A DNA stretch of 64,000 nt, from the NCBI GenBank assembly GCA_033439765.1, contig JAULSN010000005.1, positions 2,247,001 through 2,311,000 of the forward strand. The letters run 5' to 3'. Position 1 is the first letter of the stretch. Every line of letters begins with the position of its first letter. The notes under the pieces are model-generated. The model had not been told where the DNA came from. It did not search any database and worked only from the letters and a program-made list of their open reading frames with translations. Below are positions 34,326 through 44,056 of this stretch, piece by piece. The translations under genes were made by a program, and so were the position numbers. This DNA comes from Lasiosphaeria ovina (Eukaryota > Ascomycota > Sordariomycetes > Sordariales > Lasiosphaeriaceae).

Positions 34326-35211
34326 ACTACCTCGATGTCAAGGCGCTGTCATCTTACTTCCGGTCACGGGACCCTTTGTGTGTTTTCGTGGTGTCATTCA
34401 GGCTTACGCTCCTTTCTCTTTGACCCTGCAATGAATTTTTCGCGATCGGTTCTCAATCGGGAGTTCAACTATACCATATGAGACTCGGTTTTTACGAACA
34501 TCTTCGCCAGCAGCTAATTTTACAAATCACCCGACATCCTACGCTCGGGAGGCTACTGCCCATTCGAGTGCTTTGGACACATTATGGTTATGGATTTTGC
34601 AATATTGAACGGTTGCGGTGCGCGACCTGCTGTGGGGGAAGGCCGAATCTGTCTTGTCCAGATCTAAGGGGGACAGGGACCAAACGACCTCTTCCAGGCG
34701 GGCCGCCTTGACAGACCTTTCTGCTCTAATATAGCTGTGAGGAATCACTTTTGGTGGGCGCTCTGCCGCGAGGGGAGGTGGGTAATGGACGGCAGAGGCG
34801 GTGTGGGACTGAGGTTGCAGCAGTTGAGATCGACACTGCCTTGTTTTTTTTTTTTGTGCTATGAAGGAACCGAGGGACGCATTGATGGAGAAGATGCACG
34901 GCCTGAAATGGATTACTGGGCCTTGGGCATGTACCAGAGATAGTTATGAGTCCATAGTCACTCCTTTAATTCCGCAGAAGAATATATTGTTAAGCCTTAG
35001 ATGGTGTCTCTGGCAGCTTGAGTGAGACTTGATTTTGCGATTGAATTCAGGATCGTCATGTGCAGAATTTTAGGAGATGCAAGATACCAGTGTTTTTTGC
35101 CTTTGCTTTCTGGCTCAGCACGCCTGTACCCCTTTAATCCAGTTTTTATTTTATATATTTTTAACTGAACTCTTCTTTCTTACCCCCTTCCCGCATGTTT
35201 TACCACCATTC
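34326..35211. other. Convergent intergenic region
   Basis: About 0.9 kb of 3' flanks; contains a T11 tract near 34844. No gene is seen. Confidence 0.5.
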
Positions 35212-36345
35212 TTAGCGCCTGTCATCGGCCGCAAACTTGGCCGTCCAGAAGCCGCGGTAGTGTTTCAGCCTGCCGGCGTCCGCGATTTCGCGGATCTCGT
35301 CTGGGGCGAGCGTGAACGTGGGCAACCTGGCTAGGACGCCCTGCAAGCGCTCGGCGCTGGAGCTGGTGGTGAGGGCGACGATGCCCTGGTCGATGCACCA
35401 GCGCAGGGCGACATCTGAGGCGGGGACGCCGTACTTGCGGGCGAGGCGGTCGTAGACGGCGTCGCAAGGGCCCGGGGCAGCGCGCGTGATGGCCGCCAGC
35501 GGCGCGTACGCCTCGACGGCGATGCCGTGCCGCCGGCAGTAGTCCAGCAAGCCCGCGTCGCCGTCCACGTCGTGCTGCAGGTACGGGTGGTACTCGACCT
35601 GGTTGACGACGGGCGGGTGGCGCGGCGCGGCGGCCAGGATCGCCTCGAGGTGTGAAACCAGGTAGTTGGACACGCCGATGGACCGCGCGCGCCCGGACGC
35701 TTTGATGGCTTCCACCTCGGCCCACTTGCGCTGGTGCACCTCGGGCGCCGCGTCGGCATCCGCCCAGAACGGGTTGTGGATCAGGTACAGGTCGACGTAC
35801 TCGAGCCCCAGCTTGTCGAGCGACCGCGCAAACGCCGTCTCGACCGACTCGCCCGCCCGGCAGCTCGTCTTGGTCGTCACGAACAGCTTCGACCGCGCCA
35901 CGCCCGCCGCCTGGATGGCCGCGCCCAGCTCTTCCTCGTTGCCGTATGCTATGTAGTGTTAGTAGCCGGGGGGCAGGGTCTCAGCGTACTGCGCTCCATG
36001 GACCTCGGAGCGGGCACAGGCGGACGTACCTTCGGCGCCGTCCAGGTGGTAGTAGCCGTTCTTGATGGCCATGACGGTGTTGTCGACTATCTGTTGGTTG
36101 AAGGCCGCCTTGTTGCCGCGCTTGAAGTTGGCCGTGCCGAGGCCGTAGCCAAGCTATGGATTTCTTCTGTTAGTAGGACGGATCTGTGTGCTAACCACCT
36201 AAATAACTTGCAGAATGCAAAATCAGCAGGTGGCTGAAGCATGCACACGTACCACGGGGATCTCGTTGCCGTCACTCAGCTTGAGGTTCGAGATGGGCCC
36301 AGCCCCCGATGTATCGGGCCTGGGGACGGCCGCTGCAGAGCTCAT
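35212..36345 (-). CDS. Aldo-keto reductase
   Basis: Exons 36253-36345, 36030-36153 and 35212-35948 encode 317 residues from ATG 36345. It is an NAD(P)H-dependent oxidoreductase with a TIM barrel. The catalytic tetrad can be seen: Asp in YYHLDGAE, Tyr in AYGNEEE, Lys in FVTTK and His in YLIHNPF. Other AKR marks are [24 protein letters not shown] and [17 protein letters not shown]. Nothing in context shows the substrate. An in-frame upstream ATG at 36480 would add 45 residues rich in Arg, Ser and Ala with no acids, resembling a mitochondrial presequence, so two translation products are conceivable. The neighbouring genes are unrelated. Confidence 0.88.
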
Positions 36346-37782
36346 TCTGGCGCGTGACGATGCTGTTCTAGACGAAGCAGACGAGAAGAGCACGCGGGCT
36401 GGGGTACGAGACGGGGAGGGAACTGCAACGACGACGGCGCGGAGATAGGATGTGTGATGGCCGGCGAGGCGAAGAAGCATGGAGCGTTGACTTTGTGTAA
36501 CAGATGTGATAGAAAGCGCGCAAAAGGGGGATATCGATAGAGAAAAGCTTTTTATATGTATGTATTCCTCTGCCCTGCTCAAAGAGTCCGGCCTTAAAGA
36601 GAAAGAGAAAGAGATAGGTAAAGAAAGGAGAAACGGGATGCCGAACCCCGTCCGATAAGCGGGCGGCGGGTGTACAGGACGTGTTTCGCCGTTTCGTCTT
36701 AGGCCTCTGCAACTTCGCCGCTATATCCGGCTTGTTTGCGAGAGTTGCTTACTACGTCTGGTAGTAGAATAGGCCATGCATTGATTACCTCGCGTGCTCG
36801 CTCGCATCACGCAGCCCAGCCATGGCTCTTGCCTCAACCGTCGCTGGGAAGGACCCCGCAGCGATAGCTTCAAGCCACAGCTGCGGGGCGTCATCAGTTT
36901 GTTCTATGACGCCATAGTTAAGACGGTTAGGTTGGGGGTTACTGCGTTTCAATCTGTGGTGTAGCAAATATTAGTTGGGAATGAAATGGAAGTAAAAGAC
37001 GCAAACGATGGGGCCACAAGATAACTGTACCTTGTTAGGTAACCATTGACAAACACGACGTTGTTTCTCACTGCATCGTTCCATGTCTGCAACTTTATAC
37101 CAACGGGCGTTGAATTGAATGCTGACGCTCGGGTTAAGGTTCTCTCTGCCCCATGCAGGGATTATTTAGCGGACAACGGCAACTGTACCTCCGCCTCTGT
37201 GGTGCGCCCCCATTGCCCAGTGACAGGGGGCCCTCCCACTGTTGATGAATTACTGTATGACGGGCATCCGGATGGATCTGGATGTCGTGCAGCAGCCGCG
37301 AATTGCCGATGACGTTAAACTTCAACGTCGTCTCCCGCCTCCCGTCAACGTCTCCGCGGCACGATTGTGCCGCCACCTCGCCGAAACACCTGCAATCTTT
37401 ATCTCTAGCCCCGAGACTCTAGACTGGCGGCGAGGGGCCATCTACTCGTCATTGAAATCTGTGTTTTGTTCCCACGAATAATTGAATTTGATACGTACTA
37501 ATAATGCTGGCATCATCGCGGTTCCTTTTCTTTGACAGCCCGGCGCAAACATTGGAACTGTGTTAGGTGGCGCCCCTTGACCGGACAACGTACATCCACA
37601 TCGCCACCAAGCCGGCCGGTACACAAGGTACCTTACACACGTTCAGAAAGAGCAACACACAGCTATTGGACACACGACAGCGCAGCACAGCACAGCACAG
37701 CACAGCACAGCACAGCACAGCACAGCACAGCACAGCACAGCACAGCACAGCACAGCACGGCACACGACCGAGAATAAGACTG
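36346..37782. other. Divergent intergenic region, aldo-keto reductase / SelO
   Basis: About 1.4 kb. It contains the CACAG repeat (37685-37757) and a CAAGGTACCTTAC motif near 37626. No supported gene. Confidence 0.5.
37685..37757. repeat. CACAG pentanucleotide microsatellite in SelO 5' leader
   Basis: About 14-15 perfect tandem copies of CACAG end 25 bases before the SelO start codon. The repeat is open in the same frame as SelO, but no upstream ATG in that frame was seen, so it is probably untranslated leader. Confidence 0.95.
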
Positions 37783-39900
37783 ATGCGCCTGCAGCCGGCA
37801 GCCCGCTGTCTAGCACTTGCCCAGCACCTGACGCTGCGACGCCCCTTTCTCAGTCAGCCCTTTTCATCCTCACCGCTCGCACTCATGGGCGACACAGCCG
37901 CCAACGGCTCGTCGCCGTCGCCGCACGGACAAACAACACAGGGCACGACGCTCGCGGCGCTGCCCAAGTCGTGGCATTTCACGGCGTCGCTGCCGGCAGA
38001 CCCGGTGTTCCCCACGCCCGCCGACAGCCACAAGACGCCGCGCGATGAGATCTTGCCCCGCCAGGTTCGCGGTGCACTGTTCACCTGGGTGCGCCCCGGG
38101 CAGCAAAAGGACCCCGAGCTGCTGGCCGTGTCGCCCGCCGCCATGCGCGACCTCGGCCTGGCCCTGTCCGAGGCCGCCACCGATGACTTCCGCCAGACGG
38201 CCGCCGGCAACAGGTTGTACGGCTGGGACGAGGAGAGCGGCAGCGGCGGCTACCCGTGGGCGCAGTGCTACGGGGGTTTCCAGTTCGGCGACTGGGCCGG
38301 CCAGTTGGGCGACGGGCGTGCCATCAGCCTGTTCGAGGCCGCCAACCCGACGACAAACGTGCGGAACGAGGTGCAGCTCAAGGGCGCCGGCATGACGCCC
38401 TACAGCCGCTTCGCTGACGGCAAGGCCGTGCTACGGTCCAGCATCCGCGAGTTCGTCGTCAGCGAGTACCTGCACGCCCTCGGCATCCCCACCACACGCG
38501 CCCTGGCCCTCACCCTGCTGCCCCACAGCCGCGTGCGCCGCGAGACGGTCGAGCCCGGCGCCATCGTCGTGCGCTTCGCCCAGACCTGGCTGCGCTTCGG
38601 CACCTTTGACCTGCTGCGCGCCCGCGGCGACCGCCCCTTGCTCCGCCGCCTCGCCACCTACGTGGCCGAGGACGTCTTTGGCGGCTGGGACAAGCTGCCG
38701 GCCCGGCTAGAGGGCACCAACGTCGCCAAGCCGTCCGAGGCGGGCGCTGTCTCCCCCGGCCGCGGGGTGCCCGCGAGCGAGCTGCAGGGTCCCGCCGGCA
38801 GCGAGGAGAACCGGTTCGCGCGGCTGTTCCGCGAGATTGTGCGGCGCAACGCGCTGACGGTGGCCAAGTGGCAGGCGTACGGGTTCATGAACGGCGTGCT
38901 CAACACGGACAACACGTCCGTGTTCGGGCTGTCGATGGACTACGGGCCCTTCGCCTTCATGGACAACTTCGACCCGGCCTACACCCCCAACCACGACGAT
39001 CACTTTCTGCGCTACAGCTACCGTAACCAGCCCACCATCATCTGGTGGAACCTGGTGCGCCTGGCCGAGGCCCTGGGCGAGCTGCTGGGCGCCGGCGGCG
39101 ACGTCGACGACGCCACCTTCGTCGCCGAGGGCGTCAAGGACGACGCCGCCGCCACGCCCCTCGTCGCCCGCGCCGAAAAACTCATCGACCAGGCCGGCGA
39201 GGAGTACAAGGCCGTGTTCCTGGGCGAGTACAAGCGGCTGATGGCGGCGCGGCTCGGCCTGCGCACGCAGCGCCCGTCCGACTTTGACGACCTGTTCAGC
39301 AGCCTGCTCGACACGCTCGAGGCCCTCGAGCTCGACTTCAACCTCTTCTTCCGCCGCCTCAGCACGCTGCGCGTCGCCGACCTGGCCACGCCCGCCGACC
39401 GCGAGGCCCACGCCGCCCGCTTTTTCTACGCCGACTACTTCACGTCGCCCTCCACCTCACACAACGCCGACGAGCAGCTCGCCGCGCGCCGCCGCGTCGC
39501 CGACTGGCTGGACCGGTGGCGCGACCGCGTCATCGCGGACTGGGGCACGCTGGAGGGGTGGGGGTCGGCGGGGCCCGAGAGCGCGCACGGCGGCGTGCCT
39601 CCGGAGCGCGACGCCGAGCGCATCGCCGGCATGAAGGCCGTCAACCCAAACTTTGTGCCGCGCGGCTGGGTGCTCGACGAGCTGATCCGCCGCGTCGAGA
39701 ATGACGGCGAGCGCGACGTGCTGCGCCGCGTCGTCCACATGGCCCTGCACCCGTTTGAGGACGTCTGGACCGGCCAGACGCCCGACGATACCAAAGAGGG
39801 TGGCGGGGGTGTATACCAGGGCGACGCCGACGAGGAGGTCAGGTGGACTGCCGACGTGCCGAAGAAAGGGAGGGCCATGCAGTGTAGTTGCAGCTCATAG
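37783..39900 (+). CDS. fmp40: SelO-family protein AMPylase (Fmp40-like), cysteine form
   Basis: An intronless frame of 705 residues. SelO is a mitochondrial pseudokinase that transfers AMP from ATP to Ser/Thr/Tyr of target proteins in redox responses. The Arg/Leu-rich N-terminus (MRLQPAARCLALAQHLTLRR) fits a presequence. Family motifs are CYGGFQFGDWAGQLGDGRAI, QLKGAGMTPYSRFADGKAVL, RSSIREFVVSEYLHALGIPT, the catalytic-loop-like GVLNTDNTSVFGLSMDYGPF, and FMDNFDPAYTPNHDD. The C-terminus is CSCSS; in selenoprotein forms such as human SELENOO the third residue from the end is selenocysteine, so this is the Cys variant. The ATG at 37783 follows the CACAG repeat closely. GC3 is extreme, which produces long shadow frames. 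Confidence 0.95.
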   Translation: MRLQPAARCLALAQHLTLRRPFLSQPFSSSPLALMGDTAANGSSPSPHGQTTQGTTLAALPKSWHFTASLPADPVFPTPADSHKTPRDEILPRQVRGALFTWVRPGQQKDPELLAVSPAAMRDLGLALSEAATDDFRQTAAGNRLYGWDEESGSGGYPWAQCYGGFQFGDWAGQLGDGRAISLFEAANPTTNVRNEVQLKGAGMTPYSRFADGKAVLRSSIREFVVSEYLHALGIPTTRALALTLLPHSRVRRETVEPGAIVVRFAQTWLRFGTFDLLRARGDRPLLRRLATYVAEDVFGGWDKLPARLEGTNVAKPSEAGAVSPGRGVPASELQGPAGSEENRFARLFREIVRRNALTVAKWQAYGFMNGVLNTDNTSVFGLSMDYGPFAFMDNFDPAYTPNHDDHFLRYSYRNQPTIIWWNLVRLAEALGELLGAGGDVDDATFVAEGVKDDAAATPLVARAEKLIDQAGEEYKAVFLGEYKRLMAARLGLRTQRPSDFDDLFSSLLDTLEALELDFNLFFRRLSTLRVADLATPADREAHAARFFYADYFTSPSTSHNADEQLAARRRVADWLDRWRDRVIADWGTLEGWGSAGPESAHGGVPPERDAERIAGMKAVNPNFVPRGWVLDELIRRVENDGERDVLRRVVHMALHPFEDVWTGQTPDDTKEGGGGVYQGDADEEVRWTADVPKKGRAMQCSCSS

Positions 39901-40284
39901 AACCTTCCTGACGTACTGCTTGAGGTCGTGTCACCACGCAGGAGTATTCTCCAATGTACATACTTTATACATGTGTAGCCTCGTAGTGTGTGGCATTTTG
40001 TTTGGGATTAAAGGGTTGCAGGCGTAGCAAACAAGAATCTAGCTGAATTCACGCGCAATTCAAAGTCTCCATCCTAATGTATTTCAACACCAACGCCTCC
40101 CCTCCTCAGGAAAAGTCGCCACCCTCAGACGGTATCGTGATTACATGTCGTGTCGTTTATCGTGTATCTAGGCTGTCATTGGTTACCCCATCCCCACCGA
40201 GACAGAAGTAGCAAGGCCAAGCGGTAGCATATATTACATGGTAAGCCCCTTTTCTTGCTATCCTTTCCTCCTTTCCGCATATTT
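39901..40284. other. Convergent intergenic region
   Basis: 384 bases of 3' flanks between SelO and the XRCC4-like gene; nothing else is seen. Confidence 0.5.
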
Positions 40285-41804
40285 TCACAACTCGTCGTCG
40301 TCTGATCCAGTCTCGCTTCCTTCTGCTGCCGCTGGAGCTGGAGCCGGAGAGGGGCTAGCAGTCGCCCTCGCCGACCTTGTCGACCTTGTAGTGGCGGCGG
40401 CGGCGGCGGCGGCGGCAGCAGCAGCAGCAGCAGCAGCAGTGCGTCTCGGCTGCATCGTCAGCGTCTCGCTAGCTTTCGTCGCCTGAGAAGCGGCTGCTGC
40501 GGCCGGGCGGCCCCTGGCGGCGCTCTTCGCTGCCGTGCCTGGTGCCTTACGCCGGGCGGCCGGCGGAGGAGGCAGGTCCTCGTCGTCGTCTGGCTCGCTC
40601 CCTGTGGCGTCGTCGTCTGTGGTCTGGCGCTCGTCCGAGTCGTTCCCTATCCCGGGCGCTTCCGCATCCTCCGTCTTCACGTCTTGATCCACGCCCTCGT
40701 CCACGTCCATCCTCTCAAAGCCGTCGTCCGAGGAGCCGTCGTCGCCAGACGCGTCTTCGAGCGCCTTGCGCTTGGAGACGCGGGACGCTCTGGGGGCCCG
40801 CCCCGGCGCCCCGGCGGCTCTCGGCCTGGCCGCGGAAGCGGCGCGCACTTCGGCTAGCTTGGACGGGTCGACCTTGGCGGTGCTGAGCAGGAGCTGCTGC
40901 TCGCGGATCTTGACCTTCTTCTCGTTGAGCAGCCCGCAGACCTTTTCCAGGATCTCCGTCTCCCGGGCTTTCTTGGCCTCGAGCAGCTCGTCCAGCTGGC
41001 TCCTCAGCTCGGCCACGCGCGCTTCCAGGTCGGCGACCCTGGCCGTCTCGGCAGCCAGCGCGTCCCTGGACTTTTGCTGCTCCAGCGCCGCGGCGCCGCA
41101 CCAGTCGAAGAGCTGGATGCCTTCATCGGGCGCGTGCTTCAAGGTTATGGTGCCCAGACGTTGCTAGTTGCCATCGGTCTCTGTTAAACTCTTGTGTTGG
41201 TTCCAAGCTAAGGAGTCACTGGAGCTCACATTGATGCCGGCTATCCGCCTCCTGATGGTGATGGTGACCGACTTCCCCACATGAGCCTCGGCGCCGGCCT
41301 CGATGCCGTCGAGCGGGCTGTTATCGAGCAGGACGGACTTCAAGATGGCTTCCCACTCGCTCGGCGAGCACGGGCTGTTGCTCACTCGCAGGTCGCCAAT
41401 ACGATCGTGCTTTACTGCAACCGCCGGCAGACGGTGCTCGGCTGTTAGTGGTCATGTAACCATACATGGGGGTGAATGACACGGAGATCCCCGAATATGG
41501 GATCTCCATGAGTGATGCGGAGGGGAGGGCCGTATACTACTGGATGGCGGGACGGACGGCTCGGAAGTTTGAGGGGCTGAGAGGAGCGGAGGAACGGAGG
41601 AGCAGAGGCGAAGCTGCCAAGACAAAGGACTATAGCAACAGCTTAACACTCACGTTTGACCACATATGGCTCTTCGCCCTCGGTGACAACGAGCTTGACG
41701 TTCAGGGGCTTAGACCCGGAGGAAGTGACCTGGCCCAAAACGTAAGCACCTTCGTCGTCGTTGGCGTCAGTCCGGAAGATGCGAATGATCTGGAAGGCGG
41801 CCAT
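40285..41804 (-). CDS. xrcc4: XRCC4-like non-homologous end-joining factor
   Basis: Exons 41654-41804, 41230-41414 and 40285-41163 encode 404 residues. XRCC4/Lif1 is a homodimeric scaffold that stabilises DNA ligase IV during end joining in the nucleus. The N-terminal globular head runs from MAAFQIIRIFRTD to the start of the long coiled-coil stalk (SRDALAAETARVADLEARVA ... EKVCGLLNEKKVKIREQQ), the head-stalk layout of the family. The LNEKKVKIREQQ segment is typical of filamentous-fungal XRCC4 proteins. The C-terminal tail is disordered and acidic (DDGSSDDGFERMDVDEG, EPDDDEDLPPPP), with a poly-Ala tract from a GCN repeat near 40393-40439 and Arg/Ser clusters. The identification is from architecture and remembered similarity. 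Confidence 0.8.
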
Positions 41805-44056
41805 GGCTTGGCGGCTCGCTGCCCTTCCACAGACAGGACGGGATGGTGGTGGAGATGGCTTGTTTGGAGTATAAAACAGAGTTTAATTGCGATTTGGTGT
41901 CTCTTGGGCTACCTAGGTAAGGCACCTGTGGTCCTGTAGCAGTCTAGCGTGCCGACTGGCGTAGTCTCAAAGGTTTCCAGGTGTTTCCGGCCCGCCGCCG
42001 AGGATGAAACAAGCCGAGATTTGAGGGACGGCGTTTTATGACTTGGGGAGGCAATACTCGACCGGGTTTAATACCCCAGTACTTAACGGCGCGGCCGATG
42101 CGAAGGACCTCGAGCGAGGGAAACGAACGGCCCGGGCCTGGACTTAAGCTGCCAACCGGTCGATGCGATAGGACGACGCCGTGTGGGGAAGTGGAAACAG
42201 AACAGGTTCAATTTTGGAAGCCAATACAGTGGCTGCTATTTTTGTTTGATCCGGATTCTGGATGAAGGAACAGGCAAGCACGGAGCTCTCCAAGTTCATG
42301 CCATCCGCCTCTCCTGGCGGAGGCGAGCATCCGAGACGGGAAGGAGACAGATCATGGGATGACGCGCAGCAGAAACAGGCCAAACAAAAATGTTGTTACT
42401 CGGCTTTTTTGTAATTTTAAGACACGGCTGCACCATCTCGACTGCTGCCTGCATCACCCACGGTTGACGCTGGCATGTACAGTACATACTAGGAATTACA
42501 AGTTGGTGATTGAGACGGTTGCCTTGCCTGGCATTGTGCCGATCAGCGATTGGATGGCTGCAGGATGCAAACGATGGTACCCTAACCCTAATACGCGAGC
42601 CTGGGCAGCCACAAACCGGCCAAGTCTCCGATCTGGAGGGGGAGGGGGCGGGGAAGGAAGGGGGCAACGAACGCGTCGCGTCACAGACGCGATCTGGCCC
42701 AAACAGGACAGACAGACCTCACCGTTAATAATGGGACTGTGCTGCTATAAGCACATCGAACAACGAAGACGGCCTGCGCGGTTTAGAGCCCTTCGAGTCA
42801 TGACGCAGTTCCAGACATCGCCTGCAAGCTCAATAGCCTCTGTTGTATAGCAAGGAGCTTTCATTTGGAACCAAATGCCTATCCAAAAAATATAGTAGAG
42901 AAAGCGGCCGAATAGAGAAACCAAACACAGAGCACGGCTGTCGCACAGTGTCTTTGGTCATGGAGTTTTGAGTTTTCGCTGTCACAGGTGTCTGAGGTGT
43001 GCGTCTGTGCGACTGAAATATCTGGAGGCGGGAGCCTGGCGGTCTGCTAGGCCAAACTAGCTCTGCCTAAGCCTGATCGGGCCATGGCATCACTGTTAGC
43101 GCGCCGTGGTTTACAATGTCGCTCGCTCGTCCTTCGCTTTGTTCTGCGAAAGGCCAGGGCGGCGACACGCAGTGCGCGTCAGTACAGCGCAGCGCAGTAA
43201 AGTGACGTGCAGCGCAGTGCAGCGCAGTGCAGCGCAGTGCAGCGCAGTGCAGCGCAAAGCGGCAGTAGGAGACGGCCGAGGGTTTCCCGGAGTTGGGGTT
43301 CCGAGCAGGCAGTGTAAGCGGTGAGGTTTTACCCAATGCCGCGCAATGTCGGCTCGATGGGAGCAAAAAGGCGGAGAAAATAGAGTTTGAGGGGTGCCAC
43401 GCTGAGAGTTTAGGTTGCGCGTGAAGCCGGGGCGCCTGACAGGCCTCGTCTCTAATAATACTGGACGCTACAATAGTAGGAAGCCTCACGAGGCCACCAT
43501 ATAGCCAGCCTGCAGGATAATCACCACGACAAGCAAGAATCAAGAATTCCTGTGCCTCGCTGCGAATTGACAGTGACGTTACGGGCAGCGGCGGTGGAAA
43601 TTGAAAAGGCGGGACAACCCTGAGTGGTGAATTGGTGGTGGCTGGCAGAGTCGGGGAAGGCCCAGCTCTGTGCGCCTCGCTAAACGACAGTGACTAAGCC
43701 TAATTGGGCCTGGACCATTTTGCGACGGCGGGCTCCATTCTCTGTCCCGCCCATCGCCGCGCTGCACTAGAACACTTCCACCTTCATGACATTCACACAG
43801 GGGCCGCAATACAACACTATCCGGCCATAGTTGGCGCGACAATCCTCCTCGCCGCCTGGATGCGAAAAGGCAAAGGGTTCGCCACGGAATACGCATTCCT
43901 CCAGCACCTGTCGCCCGCGCGCGCGCTGCGTGACGGAAACGACTGCCGACAAGGACACCGAGACCCGAGTCCCGACGACTTTGCAGGCCCGTAAGCTGCA
44001 ACTTTATCGCACCGCCCACGCCCACTCACGCCCGCGACCACGCCCACGCCCATACA
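41805..44056. other. Divergent intergenic region, XRCC4-like / Byr4
   Basis: About 2.25 kb. It contains the decamer repeat at 43207-43256, and two CCCTAA units at 42580-42591 that are too short to call telomeric. No gene is supported; the longer frames here are GC-driven or antisense to repeats. Confidence 0.5.
43207..43256. repeat. Decamer minisatellite GTGCAGCGCA x5
   Basis: Five perfect tandem copies of a 10-base unit, flanked by shorter imperfect GCAGCGCAGT copies from about 43180. It lies about 800 bases upstream of the Byr4 start. Confidence 0.92.

Noticed and set aside
37567..37782. N-terminal extension of SelO through the CACAG repeat
   Set aside because: The frame is open but no ATG was seen in it before 37783; the repeat is more likely untranslated leader.
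38707..39411. 234-codon minus-strand frame inside SelO
   Set aside because: Antisense of a very GC3-rich gene; Val/Gly/Glu/His-rich composition typical of shadow frames.
42578..42592. CCCTAACCCTAA, telomere-like repeat
   Set aside because: Only two units in a mid-chromosomal spacer; chance occurrence is enough to explain it.
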